Positions 13,001-28,000 of a DNA stretch of 64,000 nt are shown piece by piece. The translations under genes were made by a program, and so were the position numbers. Position 1 is the first letter of the stretch; each line of letters begins with the position of its first letter. The stretch spans positions 62,001-126,000 of the forward strand of contig JBBELK010000949.1 in the NCBI GenBank assembly GCA_037783545.1, written 5' to 3'. Below the pieces are notes generated by a model that was given only the letters and a program-made list of their open reading frames with translations, was not told where the DNA came from and searched no databases. This DNA is from Henricia sp. BOLD:AAB3569 (Eukaryota > Echinodermata > Asteroidea > Spinulosida > Echinasteridae).

Positions 13001-16000
13001 AGGAAGGGTTACTCGTCTTATCTTGATACCAATACTACACGTAGGATCAATCCTAAGATAAGAAGAGTTTTGTGAAATCGGCCCTTAGAGTAAGATAGAA
13101 GAGGGTTGCTTTGTTCAGGGACTGGCTTACCCAGTCCATTGTGTAGGTCAGTGGGGCTGCCTCTATGTGCCTTGATAGGCCGTATTACTGAACGTGTGAG
13201 GGCGCTGTAAAGTGGCGTGAGGGCGCTGTCAAGTGGCCCGCACCCATCGAGCGTTATGTTCAAACACAATGCGCGCACGCCTTCCAAACTTTTACTTTTA
13301 ATGGAAATCTGTGCCTACGCCTGTCAAGGGCCCGTGCTCTGCGTACGAGACTTCTTCCCACGTACAGACGTATTTACCCATTTTTCACCGACATGCAGCT
13401 ATGGCCATTTTCCTCCAAATCATCTAGTTTGAGCGCGTTCACGCGTTGAGGAATACGGGCTGTTAGAGTGTAACGTTTGGCTGATAAAGCTATTGAAATA
13501 AAGTTATTCAAATAAGGAATTTTCCTTACAAGTTTCACAGTTGGTGCCACGGTAACCAGTATGACACTGGCAGATGTAGCTGTTGACTGCATCGGTGCAT
13601 ATTCCACTATTTAGACAAGGGTTGGTTTCGCAATTGTCCACATCTGAAAAAAAAATAAAAAAGTAAAAAGTAAAAAAATTTAAAAAATGTTTCTATCTGT
13701 ACAAGTATTAAAGAGGCGTGACCAGATCACATTTTTAAACCAACTAATTTTTCCCATGGATTTTGAGATTTTGATATTTCAATTGTCATATTTTTCTCAT
13801 TACCATTCTGAAATTTGTGTGTTCTCAGTCTGTACATTTTCAGGTATATCGTCGAAAAACCACCAATGTTTTGCAAACTAATTTATCAATAAAGCAGTGC
13901 AGTAATTACATCAACCTTTTCAATCGTCTGTAAGGTGTCATATACTGTGAAGTGGCCCTGTCTGTAAGGTGTCATATACTGTGAAGTGGTCCTGTCTGTA
14001 AGGTGTCATATACTGTGAAGTGGCCCCGTCTGTAAGGTGTCATATACTGTGAAGTGGTCCTGTCTGTAAGGTGTCATATACTGTGAAGTGGCCCCGTCTG
14101 TAAGGCGTCATATACTGTGAAGTGGCCCCGTCTGTAAGGTGTCATATACTGTGAAGTGGCCCCGTCTGTAAGGTGTCATATACTGTGAAGTGGCCCCGTC
14201 TGTAAGGTGTCATATACTGTGAAGTGGCCCCGTCTGTAAGGTGTCATATACTGTGAAGTGGCCCCGTCTGTAAGGTGTCATATACTGTGAAGTGGCCCTG
14301 TCTGTAAGGTGTCATATACTGTGAAGTGGTCCTGTCTGTAAGGCGTCATATACTGTGAAGTGGCCCCGTCTGTAAGGTGTCATATACTGTGAAGTGGCCC
14401 CGTCTGTAAGGCGTCATATACTGTGAAGTGGCCCCGTCTGTAAGGTGTCATATACTGTGAAGTGGCCCCGTCTGTAAGGTGTCATATACTGTGAAGTGGC
14501 CCCGTCTGTAAGGTGTCATATACTGTGAAGTGGCCCCGTCTGTAAGGTGTCATATACTGTGAAGTGGCCCCGTCTGTAAGGCGTCATATACTGTGAAGTG
14601 GCCCCGTCTGTAAGGTGTCATATACTGTGAAGTGGCCCCGTCTGTAAGGTGTCATATACTGTGAAGTGGCCCCGTCTGTAAGGTGTCATATACTGTGAAG
14701 TGGCCCCGTCTGTAAGGCGTCATATACTGTGAAGTGGCCCCGTCTGTAAGGTGTCATATACTGTGAAGTGGCCCCGTCTGTAAGGTGTCATATACTGTGA
14801 AGTGGCCCCGTCTGTAAGGTGTCATATACTGTGAAGTGGCCCCGTCTGTAAGGTGTCATATACTGTGAAGTGGCCCCGTCTGTAAGGCGTCATATACTGT
14901 GAAGTGGCCCCGTCTGTAAGGTGTCATATACTGTGAAGTGGCCCCGTCTGTAAGGCGCCATATACTGTGAAGTGGCCCTGTCTGTAAGGTGTCATATACT
15001 GTGAAGTGGCCCCGTCTGTAAGGTGTCATATACTGTGAAGTGGCCCCGTCTGTAAGGTGTCATATACTGTGAAGTGGCCCCGTCTGTAAGGTGTCATATA
15101 CTGTGAAGTGGCCCTGTCTGTAAGGTGTCATATACTGTGAAGTGGCCCTGTCTGTAAGGTGTCATATACTGTGAAGTGGCCCCGTCTGTAAGGTGTCATA
15201 TACTGTGAAGTGGTCCTGTCTGTAAGGCGCCATATACTGTGAAGTGGCCCCGTCTGTAAGGTGTCATATACTGTGAAGTGGCCCTGTCTGTAAGGTGTCA
15301 TATACTGTGAAGTGGCCCCGTCTGTAAGGTGTCATATACTGTGAAGTGGTCCTGTCTGTAAGGCGCCATATACTGTGAAGTGGCCCTGTCTGTAAGGTGT
15401 CATATACTGTGAAGTGGCCCTGTCTGTAAGGTGTCATATACTGTGAAGTGGCCCCGTCTGTAAGGTGTCATATACTGTGAAGTGGACCCGTCTGTAAGGT
15501 GTCATATACTGTGAAGTGGCCCCGTCTGTAAGGTGTCATATACTGTGAAGTGGCCCCGTCTGTAAGGTGTCATATACTGTGAAGTGGCCCCGTCTGTAAG
15601 GCGTCATATACTGTGAAGTGGCCCCGTCTGTAAGGTGTCATATACTGTGAGGTGGCCCTGTCTGTAAGGTGTCATATACTGTGAAGTGGCCCTGTCTGTA
15701 AGGTGTCATATACTGTGAAGTGGCCCCGTCCGTAAGGTGTCATATACTGTGAAGTGGCCCCATCTGTAAGGTGTCATATACTGTGAAGTGGCCCCGTCCG
15801 TAAGGTGTCATATACTGTGAAGTGGCCCTATCTGTAAGGCGTCATATACTGTTAAGTGGCCCCGTCTGTAAGGTGTCATATACTGTGAAGTGGCCCCATC
15901 TGTGAGGTGTCATATACTGTGAAGTGGCCCCATCTGTAAGGTGTCATATACTGTGAGGTGGCCCTGTCTGTAAGGTGTCCTATACTGTGAAGTGGCCCCG

Positions 16001-19000
16001 TCTGTAAGGTGTCATATACTGTGAAGTGTCCCCGTCTGTAAGGTGTCATATACTGTGAAGTGGCCCTGTCTGTAAGGTGTCATATACTGTGAAGTGGCCC
16101 CGTCTGTAAGGTGTCATATACTGTGAAGTGGCCCCGTCTGTAAGGTGTCATATACTGTGAAGTGGCCCCGTCTGTAAGGTGTCATATACTGTGAAGTGGC
16201 CCCGTCTGTAAGGTGTCATATACTGTGAAGTGGCCCCGTCTGTAAGGTGTCATATACTGTGAAGTGGCCCTGTCTGTAAGGTGTCATATACTGTGAAGTG
16301 GCCCCGTCTGTAAGGTGTCATATACTGTGAAGTGGCCCCGTCTGTAAGGTGTCATATACTGTGAAGTGGCCCCGTCTGTAAGGTGTCATATACTGTGAAG
16401 TGGCCCCGTCTGTAAGGTGTCATATACTGTGAAGTGGTCCTGTCTGTAAGGTGTCATATACTGTGAAGTGGCCCTGTCTGTAAGGTATCATATACTGTGA
16501 AGTGGTCCTGTCTGTAAGGTGTCATATACTGTGAAGTGGCCCTGTCTGTAAGGTGTCATATACTGTGAAGTGGCCCCGTCTGTAAGGTGTCATATACTGT
16601 GAAGTGGCCCCGTCTGTAAGGTGTCATATACTGTGAAGTGGTCCTGTCTGTAAGGTGTCATATACTGTGAAGTGGCCCTATCCACAAACATGCAGTGTGC
16701 TACATCAGCTCGGTTTACAATTTATTATTGTAGTGACTGCGTAGAAAAGCTGGAAGTAACTTTCATACCAATTTCACAGAACGTCCCCGAGTAGCCAGCT
16801 TGACATGAACACGTGAAGCCATTAACATTATTGGTGCACACTCCGCCATTTTGGCAAGGAGCCGATTCACACTCATTGATATCTATTGGAAGGAAAACAT
16901 ACAGAATTCCAGAAAAATACAACAGACATGCACTCTTAATTCAGTGATGTAAAATCACTGCAAAAATCAGCGATGACACCACAAAGTGACACACAATGGC
17001 ACTTGCGTGCGGCGCCGTATGCGCCTCGGTGGTAAATGACGTCAGCATGTCATTTTTGTTTTCATGAAGTAGCACGCAAGTACTGCAATGGGTGCTCTGA
17101 ACATTTTCAGTTTCACGAAGAGACACCTATATTAAATTAACAAATTAGAGAATGTTTCGGTTACATTTTTATTATATCCCATACGTAAATAGAGTGAGTT
17201 TTTAATTCAGGCATTTTCCATGCATTTTTAAAAAAAAATGTTGGTGAAATAAATCTACTGAAAACTTACGTGTCACTTCGTGAAACTGAAATATTTGCAT
17301 TTTGAGTCAATGTGCTAAGTGTGCACGTGCACACGCATGTCATGCAATTCCTGAAAACATGTGAAAACATGTGAAAACATGTGAAAACATGTGGGGCCCC
17401 CACAACTACACTTGGGTGTCAGTTCGTGGTGTCGGCAACGAAATGATAACGTGGAAAAATGATCATTAAGATTTTGGGTCCCATAATCCTCCTTTAAGCA
17501 GTTCATAATTATGTAAAGTGAACAGACTGTAACTGCAGAATTGCAGAATAAATCTGCTATAAGACGTGCATAACTGCACCTTCTTATTTGCATAGTTTTG
17601 GGCACAATTTGCATAGTTTTGGGCACTTCCCCATTGAAATACACGTAAAACCTCTCGCATGCTCACTTTTTCAATGTTTGTGACGACCGCGCGTGTTATG
17701 ATCGAACACAAAACGCGCTACACGCACACGCGTTCCAAACCGCCTGACACTGGTTAATAGAAATCAGTGCTGCAAACACACCTTCATGTACTCCTAGCTT
17801 GACTCATCCTCTTTCAAATCTTGTGTTCAGTAAGGGTGGCTACTATTGGATAACTTTGGTTATTGATTGACAAGTAACAATACTTAATGGCCCGGTCACA
17901 CATAGACGACGCATGGCCCGCGCAATGAAAATTTGCAATTTTGGCCAGTGCGTTGTCGTTCGCTAGGTGTGCGTCATTATGCGTTACTCGTTCGTCGAGC
18001 GCGTTGGACCAACGTTATGCATTCGTCATTCGCTGTGTGCGTCGGGATTTTTTGTGCTTGCAAAAAAATGTGCGCGGAGCTCGACGCATGAATGTACACG
18101 TCAAAAGGACGTCAGACACGCGCAAAGCGCGCTAGACCAACGCCAGACATACGCGGAGCGCACGCTGTGTATTCGTTGTAAGTTCGGCGGCTGAGGTCTA
18201 GCGAACGCCTAGTGCACACCTAGCGCACACCTAGCGTGCTTTAAACGCATGCCCAGCGAACATGCAGCGAATATGAGCGTGCTGAACGGGTCTCTAACGC
18301 ACCCAACTTTCTTCTTGCGTGTTCCTAGTGTATACCTGGCGTGTATGTAGCGTGTACGTAGCGTGTAGTCATAGGGTGAATAAGCGGGTCCCGCACCACC
18401 TCCTCATCACTTCTCCTCCGACCCTCATGCATGGGTGATGACAGAGGTTCCTACTGATCGTGTCTAGAAGAACCACCTCAGAAGACGAAATACGATCTAC
18501 GAGCCGATGCTTTTTATAGGCACAGTCACGTGACCGCTCCGTTCACGGGCTGCGCATTGAGCGCGAGGTGCATGCGCTGGCCATTCGTCCCACACGCTAG
18601 CATTACGTGATGCATTGACATGTGCGCTCTGTATACGGTCTGTATGCGTATATTTTTGTAGAGATATTTTTATGGAGCATATTTTTGTAAAGAAAAGAGA
18701 AATTGCATTTTTACAGGGGGCACCGGTCAGAAAATGTTGACATTAGTGCGCGGCCATCAAAAGTTCAGACCCATAAAAGGTCACACAATTTGGCGGTCCA
18801 AAATGTCTGAAAGCATTTTTTTGGGGGAGGGGGGAGGAGGGAGGGGGGAGAGAGGGGCAACTTAATATCCGAGAATTTGATTGGCGGCACCAAGTTCCTT
18901 GGGGAAAACTTTAGTGAGTTCACTGTGTGCCACATAACTTGGCTGGTAGGACAGCTGTCTGGTGTATCAAAGGTCTCGGGTTCGAGCCCTGATGAAGACC

Positions 19001-22000
19001 TTATGATTTTCTCTTATCCCACATACATACATATAGTGTTAGTATTAATAAACAACAAGAAACACGTTTCCTACCTATTTCACAGTCTGTTCCGGTGTAT
19101 CCGGCTTGACATGAACATGTGTAGGCATCAATAATGTCACTACATGTTCCACCATGTTGGCAAGGGTTCGATAGACACTCATCGACATCTACTCAAAGAA
19201 ATCAGTAATGCTTAATATTATCAAAACACTACAATTTGAAATAAAACTGTGAAGTCATGCTAGCTAGAACTCATATTTGTATGACCCAGGCATGCAAAAT
19301 AACATACAGTTAAGTCCAGCCAAGTCAAAATCGTACAAATCGCTTAAAGTGGGAGAAATACTTCTTTGGAATTATGACTATTATCATATTTAACAACACG
19401 ATAATGCTATCCGAGGCACAAGCCCTCATAGGAATCCGAGGCACTTGTTTTTAACTTTGGCAACACAATTATTTGTTATGTATGAATAAGTGATTATTTT
19501 AGGGATTATAACCCAGGGACCGCCAGTGTGAAAGAATTTGACACAAATAATTAATATGGACCAATGTCCGTGAGTTTGGGAAATCTGGATGCAGTGAAGA
19601 TTTTGCTCCACCGGGATTCGAACCACGGACCTTCTGCTTAAGGTGCAGACGCCCTACCAATTGAGCTATGAAGCCAACTGGTGGTTTCGAATCACGGTAG
19701 TGCAGTTATTATTATTATTATTTTTTTCTGGTATTCATACCAAGGATTTCTCAATAGTGCCCATTGCACTGTCACTCGTAAGCGTGAGGAAACCCATGAA
19801 GAATTCGAATTAGAAATGGCCAGAGACACTGGGGAATCCCCTTGCTCTTCACGAAAGAATGCTCTGGGATCTTTAGAGTGCGTTACCATTACCTAACACA
19901 CTGGACCAACGGCTTTACATCCCTTCCGAAGGTTGGAGCAAGTGTGGTTGAGTGCCTTGCCCAAGGGCACAGGTACCGCAGCCGGATTCGAACCCGGATT
20001 CGAAACCCGCAACCCCAAGTTTTCACCCATGATTGCGAGTCAATGGCCCTAACCACTCGGCCACGGTACCCCACAAAGTTGTTCCTCACTGATTGGGATT
20101 GGCTATCACATGAGCTAAGCAAGCCCTACAGAGGGATAACCACCCCTCCCAGAGATCATTTAAGAAACGCCCCAATTTTTTAAAAAATAAACTTTAAAGC
20201 CTATGGGCTATGCGCTGCGCCATATTTAAAGTTTTGAGCGGGAAAATGTCAATATTGCACGGATGACATCAGGATTGACTGTTTGTTTCCCGACTCCAAC
20301 AGGCCGTAAAGTATAAAAATTATACTGTGACCTGACTCTCGAGTCCGAGCGTCGAACTGCACAACATGGTGACTTACATGAAGCATATTTAAACGAAAAT
20401 TAAAAGTGATTTTTTAAGTGGTCAGAAGGGATACAGTTTGAACAGATAAGCCTCTATGTGCTACTTTTATAACAAACTTTGCTATGCTGGCGATATTTTG
20501 AAGAAATAAGCAACCTTCTGTGTTTTCTCTTCCTTTAAGTCGTTTAGTCCGATCATACAACATTTGTCGATGACACCACGAACTGACCCAATGTGGCCCT
20601 TCATTGCTCGTCCCAGGCACAAAATGACGTCAGCACGTAAATTGTGTTTTCACGAACTGACACCCATAATTTTTGTTTTCACAAACAGACACCTGTCGTA
20701 AATTAACAAATTAGGGTGTGTTTCGGTCAATTTTTTACTATATTCCACAAGTATATGGATGATATCATTTGAGCATTTTCAAAGCTTTTTTTTTTCGAAT
20801 AAATTCAACATTTTCTTGGGCGTCAGTTAGTGGAAACAAAAATCTTGCATTTTAAGTCCAGTGTACGAAGTGCGCCCGCACACTCGGATGTCAGTTCGTG
20901 AAAACTTGTGTCCCCCACTTTGCCGATATGAACCCATTTGAATTTCAAATTTTTGGGGTTAGGTGTTTTTGTCTGCAAAAGCGGGTCCGCGCAGACCCGC
21001 AAAAGAGCAAACAGGACCCCCTTCAATAGGCCCTTTCACATTTTTCTTTCTAAATAAAGAGCCATATATCCCATAAATATTGCGGCAAATGATACGCCGG
21101 GCACCACTTTGGGAATCGGAAATGCTGTGACGATATTCTTTAATTAGTTTTTGCAAATGCGTTCAAATTTTGCGGGTTAGAGGGTGTTTTTGCCTTCAAA
21201 AACGGGCACACGCACCTGTAACAGGGGGTGGGGATATTTTATGTCTGTCCACAAGTGAGACTGCACATGGGTTCATACCGGCATACAGAGTGAGCCCCCC
21301 TCCCCCCTCTCAGGTCACTGGACCAACAGCTTTACAGCTTTACATTCCTTCCAAAGGGTTAAGCAAGTGTGTTTAAGTGCCGTGCTCAAGGGCACAGGTA
21401 CCACAGCTGGGTTTCGAACCTGCAATCCCAAGTTTCCACTTGAGTGCTGCGAGTCAGTGACCCAAACCACTCGGCCACAGTACCCCACAATTTAAATTAT
21501 CAGCAGCAATAGACCGTATTGAATAGCCGCCATCTTGTGGGGCAGTTTTTTGTTCCTTGACGACATGCATGGTTGCACGTATTGTGCTTACATGCATGGT
21601 TGCACGTATCGTGCTTACATGCATGGTTGCACGTATTGTGCTTACATTGTTAAACAGTTGAAGTAACAAAAAGTGGCCCACAAGATGGCAGCTATTCGAT
21701 ACGGTCTATACATTGGATTGCAACATACCCTGATCAGCTGGGCATGGGGTAACTTTAACCTCCTCCACTTTAACTTCAGCCAGCTGCAAAAGTTTGATTT
21801 CAGCATCAGACGTAGCAGGATCAATGTCCAAGCTGACGTATCGGGCGCTCCGCCAAGCGCATAAAAATTGCACCGTGTTGCCTGTGGCCGACTGTTCCCT
21901 GGTAGCTGGCGTCCCGCAGGGTTTGTTGTTTGCGTAGTTGGCACTAAGACCAGCACGTGCAACAGTGCCCATAAACCGGTTTTGATCTGCGTAAAGATGA

Positions 22001-25000
22001 AACAAATACAGTCAATAAAGAGTGAATTACTTTCTCAGTACACATAGTGGTTGACAACATCTGCAGAGCTGCAAACCCTCCCGGATTTTTGGGAAGACAT
22101 CAACAGGTTCGTTCAATGACTCCAAACACATCTAAAGATCCCAAAGGTCGTTAATTGACAATCCAGGAGTGTTTTTATCCATGTCAGCACTCATAAAATT
22201 AGTCATTTTCCGAAGAATCTGTTGCAAAATCCGGGAGGGTTGGCAGCTCTGCGTCTGTAAAAAAGGAAACGTATACATGAAGTGTTTCATCGCAAAATGA
22301 TGTAAACATCGTATCCCAAAAAAGTGAGATAATGGTATCAGTACATTCCCGATTGGTGGTCCAACGTATTCATCATATAGATTATTGGCACACTGTGTTA
22401 TATCGCAAAAAAATATTAATTATTGGAATTTGCCACTCGGTGTAGTGTATAGGGCTTGGGAATGTGATGTCATGCAATGTCACAATGCAGTGGTTTCCGC
22501 CATGTTTGTTGTCAGTAACGTGCGCGATGTACGTTCAGGTTTTGTTCTCACGCGTGCAGGACGCGCGCGCCGCGACATGTGGATTTTCAATTACTAGGTC
22601 GTTGTTTGCGTTATATAAAATATTGCGTGCACTGCATACAATATTCAAACTTGACGAGGCTGCACGCCAGTTCGCATAGCAACCACTCACTACCTTGAAG
22701 TATGGCGGCCGAGAATGACATCAATAATGGCGTCATGACGTCGATTCCCAAGCCCTATAGTTGTAATATAAAGACCAAAAATGAATATACAGTATTTTAC
22801 CCTGAAGCTCTTCACATGCTATGTGAATTTCCTCAAAATTCTGTTTTTATAAAATTTTGGAGGATAAATTTTAGTTAGCTAAAAAGTACCGTCGGATCTC
22901 ATAGAATTTTATTTTATAGAAAATTTGATTTAAATACTTCGCTTAGAAAGAAACAATAGGACAATTTGGCATTGAATGCTTACCACAGCATTCTTGCCTG
23001 AGCGTGACGATGATTGAGCCCATTTGGAGTTCCTTGCCCAAGTCCACCTGCCACCATGGATGGTCATCTTCAGCTGCAGAACATCAAACAGCAGGAATAA
23101 AAACAATGAGAAATTTAAAGCTGTTGTATGATTGTGCCCAATTGGAGTTTGTGCCCAATTGGAGTTTTCGCCCAAGTCAAGCTGCCAACATTAAATGCAT
23201 CTGTGTATCGTGGCGTACAAGAGACATCGCAAATTGTAATGTCGCACATTTTTTTGCAAAATATCTTTGCAAATTTTTTTAATGTCACTTTTTTGCAAAG
23301 TATCTGCGATGCCATATATTTTTGTTGCATACTTTATTGTATACTTGTTACGACTAAGCGTAGTTTTTTATTAACTTCTGGGACTTCCCCTTGTCCCATC
23401 AAAGAATTTTGTTTAGTTTTGATCTTACCAGCAGTGTGTGAGAAGGTGTCTATGTTGCCATCCACAGCATAGCCAGCAGGGTAGGTATTTTCAGCATTGA
23501 AGTTTATGCTCTGACTCGCGGACTTTCCAACAAGATCAAGGGCTACAAATTAAAAATAACAATTACGAACAATGAAAAATTACAGGAATTTACGTCTCAA
23601 TCCAAAACACATTCAGTTAAAGCTGGTTACCAAAAACCAGTTGGACAGACAGTACGAGAAACAATTCCTAAAAGTGAGACGAGGCACAATGTTAGTATGA
23701 AGGCATATTTATTGATATCTGCAATTGTGGATGGCACATTGTTTTTCTATTGTATGGATTTAGTTTTTAGGAAAAGCCTTTATAGGATTTGTGCACCATT
23801 TTGGGGTACCATGGCCGAGTGGTTTTGAACGTTGACTCGTAACATTCAGGTGAAAATTTAGTGTTGCTGGTTCAATAACAGATATTTGTGCCCTTGAGCA
23901 AGGTATTTAGCCACAGTTGTTCCATCCTTTGAAAGGGATGTAAAGCCATTGGTCCAGTGTGTTGTGTACAGCCTCCCTTAGGTCAACCTTGAAACGACAG
24001 TTGGCGACTATCTTTTTATGACCCAATCTGTGTCTGAGCTACGCCTGGCGGCATCAAAATCATTCGGCAATTGTTTTGCGATCCGAGTGTAGCTCTGACG
24101 GCATTATGACACTAGGCATCAGGCGGCACTAAAAAAAATTCAACAATCGCAAGAGTTGAACACTTTTGCGACGTGATGCCAATTGTCACAGCCAAGTTCT
24201 ATGGAAGAAAACAAGATACGTGCATCACGCTCGCATAGCATGCGCATTCAGATTTCTTTAGCTAATCAGCGTGCAGTAAGATCACACCATTGTGCGCGAC
24301 ATGGGCATGGTCGTGATTATTTTGCGTGAAGTTGCCGCTTGTTCAGCGACTGTTCAGTTTTGTGACCTGAGCGTTACTTTGTTGCTTGATGCCGAGTGTT
24401 CCGTTGCGGCACAAGAGAATTTGCAGGTCACTTCGAGGGCGGCTAATAAAAGATCTCAGAGAACTCCTTTGTGAAGAATAAATCAATAACCTAGTGTTTC
24501 TGGCCATCGGCTGCCAACGGGACCACCCACTTATGTATCTCAATGTTTAGGTGGAAGACACTTGTAAGCTTCATGCAATTCAGCCTATGGGCTGTGAATT
24601 GAAGTCCCATAAACCCATTCAATTGAGAATCATGGAACTGGGGAATCAAGGACTGATTGTCCCCTCTCTTGTTCCCTGTCCACAACTATGAATCAATGTA
24701 TAAAGCGATGCATCACCGAGTAAAACACATCAACAAATTAAGTCGGTGAGTGCACCAATTGTCAAGTGTGCACACACAACACAAGAGAAGAATCATTGCG
24801 ATGATCTTACGGCAATAGAATCGATAGCAAGCATCTATATCTTCCTCAACTACCACATCACCAAGCTGCAGTGAAGCCTCGGTGACGTTAGGATTCGACG
24901 GATCTATGTCCACAGTGACGTATCGGGCCATCTTCGGTTGATCACATAAGAACGGAACTGGTATAGTGCTAGTTGCCTCTCGCGTGGCCGGTGAGCCGCA

Positions 25001-28000
25001 TTGTTGGTTGTTGGCATAGTCTGGACTGGAACCTCTTCGCGCAACCGCTCCAGTGAAGAAATGTTGTTCAAAATCTGGAAAAAGTCAAGAACACTAGCTG
25101 AACAACTAGACGTTATTAATGCAAGTCTGGTGTATATGTACAAGAACACTAGCTGAACAACTAGACGTTATTAATGCAAGTCTGGTGTATATGTACAAGA
25201 ACACTAGCTGAACAACTAGACGTCTGGTGTATATGTACTGACGTACGTTTCACATGCACACTCTGTATCCACTTGAACAGTCTAAATTTTTGTTGCTTAA
25301 GCCGTGTCCGCATTGGACTTTTTTTGGGGGGAGATTTTACCGAGACGATGGTAAAATGAAAAATGGCTCAATTTTACTGCTGTCCGCATTTGGACTTTTT
25401 GACACTTGGGAGAGCATACGCAGTGTCCCTTTCAGAGTTTAACCTTCACAGCCTGGACGTACACTTCCAGAGCGCTTTTAACGACTCGCTGTGTTAACAT
25501 TGGACTTTTCGTCTCAGGAAAAGTTCCCTAGTCAATTTTCCTGGTCAGAGGTTGACCAGGAAAAGTCACCGCTGGGCTCAGGAAAAATTACCTGTACGGT
25601 AAACATCCTACATGTAGGCTGTCCGCATTGGACTTAAAATGGGAAAAGTACCCATCGTCTCAGTAAGTTTTCACCAAAAAGTCAGATTCATTTCCACAGC
25701 ATTGTTGGTGTTGACCACGTAGCAATACTAGCATAGTCTGCGACTTCTAAACTGCACCTCCATTCGAAAGTGAAGAATTCTAGCATATGCAAATGTTACA
25801 CTCAAAAGGTTCATTCCAGAAATCCAGAATTTCAGCGACTTGTCATGCTTTACTCAAGTTGTTTGATTTAAAACGCATGTTCCTCACGAATCATACACTG
25901 TAGATGGAAGTGTAATTATCTAAACATTATTGTAATGCTATTTGCAATAAGCGTGGTAGGGTTTTTAGGCGTACTGTATGTCCCAAAGTACAGGAACACG
26001 TTTTAAAGGTAGAACACATGATTGGTATCTCGAAAATCAGAAATGTTCACAGATTTACGCCTAACTTACACAATATAAACATGATGACCGTAGAAAACTT
26101 CCCCTAAAATGGTTTTGTCCGAAGTGCTATAGTCTTTGAGAAATGAGTAAAACAATTATTTTTCGTCTCATGAGACGAAAATTAAATTCGCTCCAAAACC
26201 ATTTCACCCCCAAACACTACATCGCCCAAATGCCACTTTGCCCCAAAACCACTACATGCACAGGCCGTGGTTCAGGGCGAAATGGTTCAGGGTGAAGTGG
26301 TTTTGGGGCGAACTGACTGCAAACCCTTTTGACTGTTTTCTCAAAAGTTAGACGAAGTACGGAGCTGGTTTTCGCTCAGGTTGGTTTTAATCATGCATAT
26401 CTTCAATCACACAGGGAGATAAAACTATTTTTAACAGTTTACCAATCATGTATACTATCTTTAAAAATCATCCTCAATGTTTCTTACTACAGCAGACTTG
26501 TTTAGGAGTAACCGTGATTTTTGTGACGCAGTACTCGTCTTCCAAGTCGACTCGCCACCAGGGATGAGGGTCATTTTCTGTCAAGAAGAGAAAGAACAGC
26601 ACTGAACACTGCACTCTAACCGATTTAGAGTCAAAGTTTGATGGGGGGAGGGGGGAGGGGGGAAGGAAATTATCATATTGCAAGTATGCCAGTTTACTGT
26701 ATTGTAAATTGTAAGCAACACTTAAAAAAAAAATGAAAATGGACAAACTTACACTATAACAATAGGGCACTTTTACAGGGGGTCAAAAGGTCACAGGTCA
26801 CTATTGCTTGTCTTCCAGAATGGGAGAGAACAATATACCTACGTTCTTTTCTGCTAGCAGCCACGTGCGTTTCCCCACGCACGTGGCTTTATTGTTCTCT
26901 ACCATTCTGGAAGAAAAGCAGTAGTGATGACCCGTGACCTTTTGACCCCCTGTGAAAGCGCCCTACACTTGGTCAATTGTATTCAATGAGGTGTCCTTAA
27001 ACCTCCCCCTCCCATTCAAGCATTCCAGGAAGCCTGATTTGTTGCGGTTTATGGATTGATTACACCCTACTGTAACAGAGAGAGGAACTGCGTCATGCTG
27101 CATCTCCTGATGAAAAGACTCCAGAAAGGATTTTCACTCTTCTTTGTGATCGTTTCTTTTTAGATTAGCTTAAAAAAAATTCCAGGTAAACGGCCCGAGG
27201 CACTCGCACAAGAATTTCAAGTTACGGAGGTATTCGCGTGCACAAAAGCCTATTCTTATGTTGGGAATATGCCATTACTACGAGGTAAACAGAGTTTAAA
27301 GTTATCCCGTTCCAACCTAATGCGATTTTACTGTATTGGTTATAGTCAATAGTTAGATGCCAATATATCAATATCGGTGAAATGCTATAATACAAAAAAT
27401 ATAATACAATATAATTATCAATCTTTTGCTGAAAATACATACTACTCGTGGCCGACATGGAGGAAACAGATCCATCGACAGCTCTGACAGCACCGTAGAA
27501 GTTGGTGGTACTCTGTGCAACTGGTTTCCCATAGAGTGACAGAACTACAAGAAATGGAATAAATATGGGCTGATGTGTCACGCAAAGGTCAAAGCTACGG
27601 ACGCGCGGAGCATTCTGGGTTAGCTGCTGCCAGACGAATAATCAATAAATAGCATGCTAATATTATTATTTCTTTCTGGTATTCATACCAGGGATTCCTC
27701 AATAGTGCTCATTGCACTGTCACTCGCAAGCGTGAGGAAACCCATGAAGAATTATAATTAAAAATGGCCAGAGACACCGGGGATGATCCCCTTGCTCTTC
27801 ACAAAAGAATGCTCTGGGATTCTTTAGAGTGCATTACCATTACCTAACACACTGGACCAACGGCTTTACATCTCTTCAGAAGGATGGAGCAAGTGTGGTT
27901 GAGTGCCTTGCCTAAGGGCACAGGTACCGCAGCCGGGGGGAGGTTCAAACCCGCAACCTATGATTGCGAGTCAATGACCTAAACCGCTCGGCCACGGTAC

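Noticed and set aside
13926..16682. CRISPR-like array
   Set aside because: The repeats are directly abutting without unique spacers, in a eukaryotic intron.
17941..18194. Two overlapping Arg/Cys-rich frames
   Set aside because: By-product of a CpG-rich repetitive segment; no similarity to a known family.
19610..19682. tRNA-Lys(CTT) gene candidate, minus strand
   Set aside because: Imperfect acceptor pairing and a shared non-tRNA 3' body in several copies indicate a SINE.
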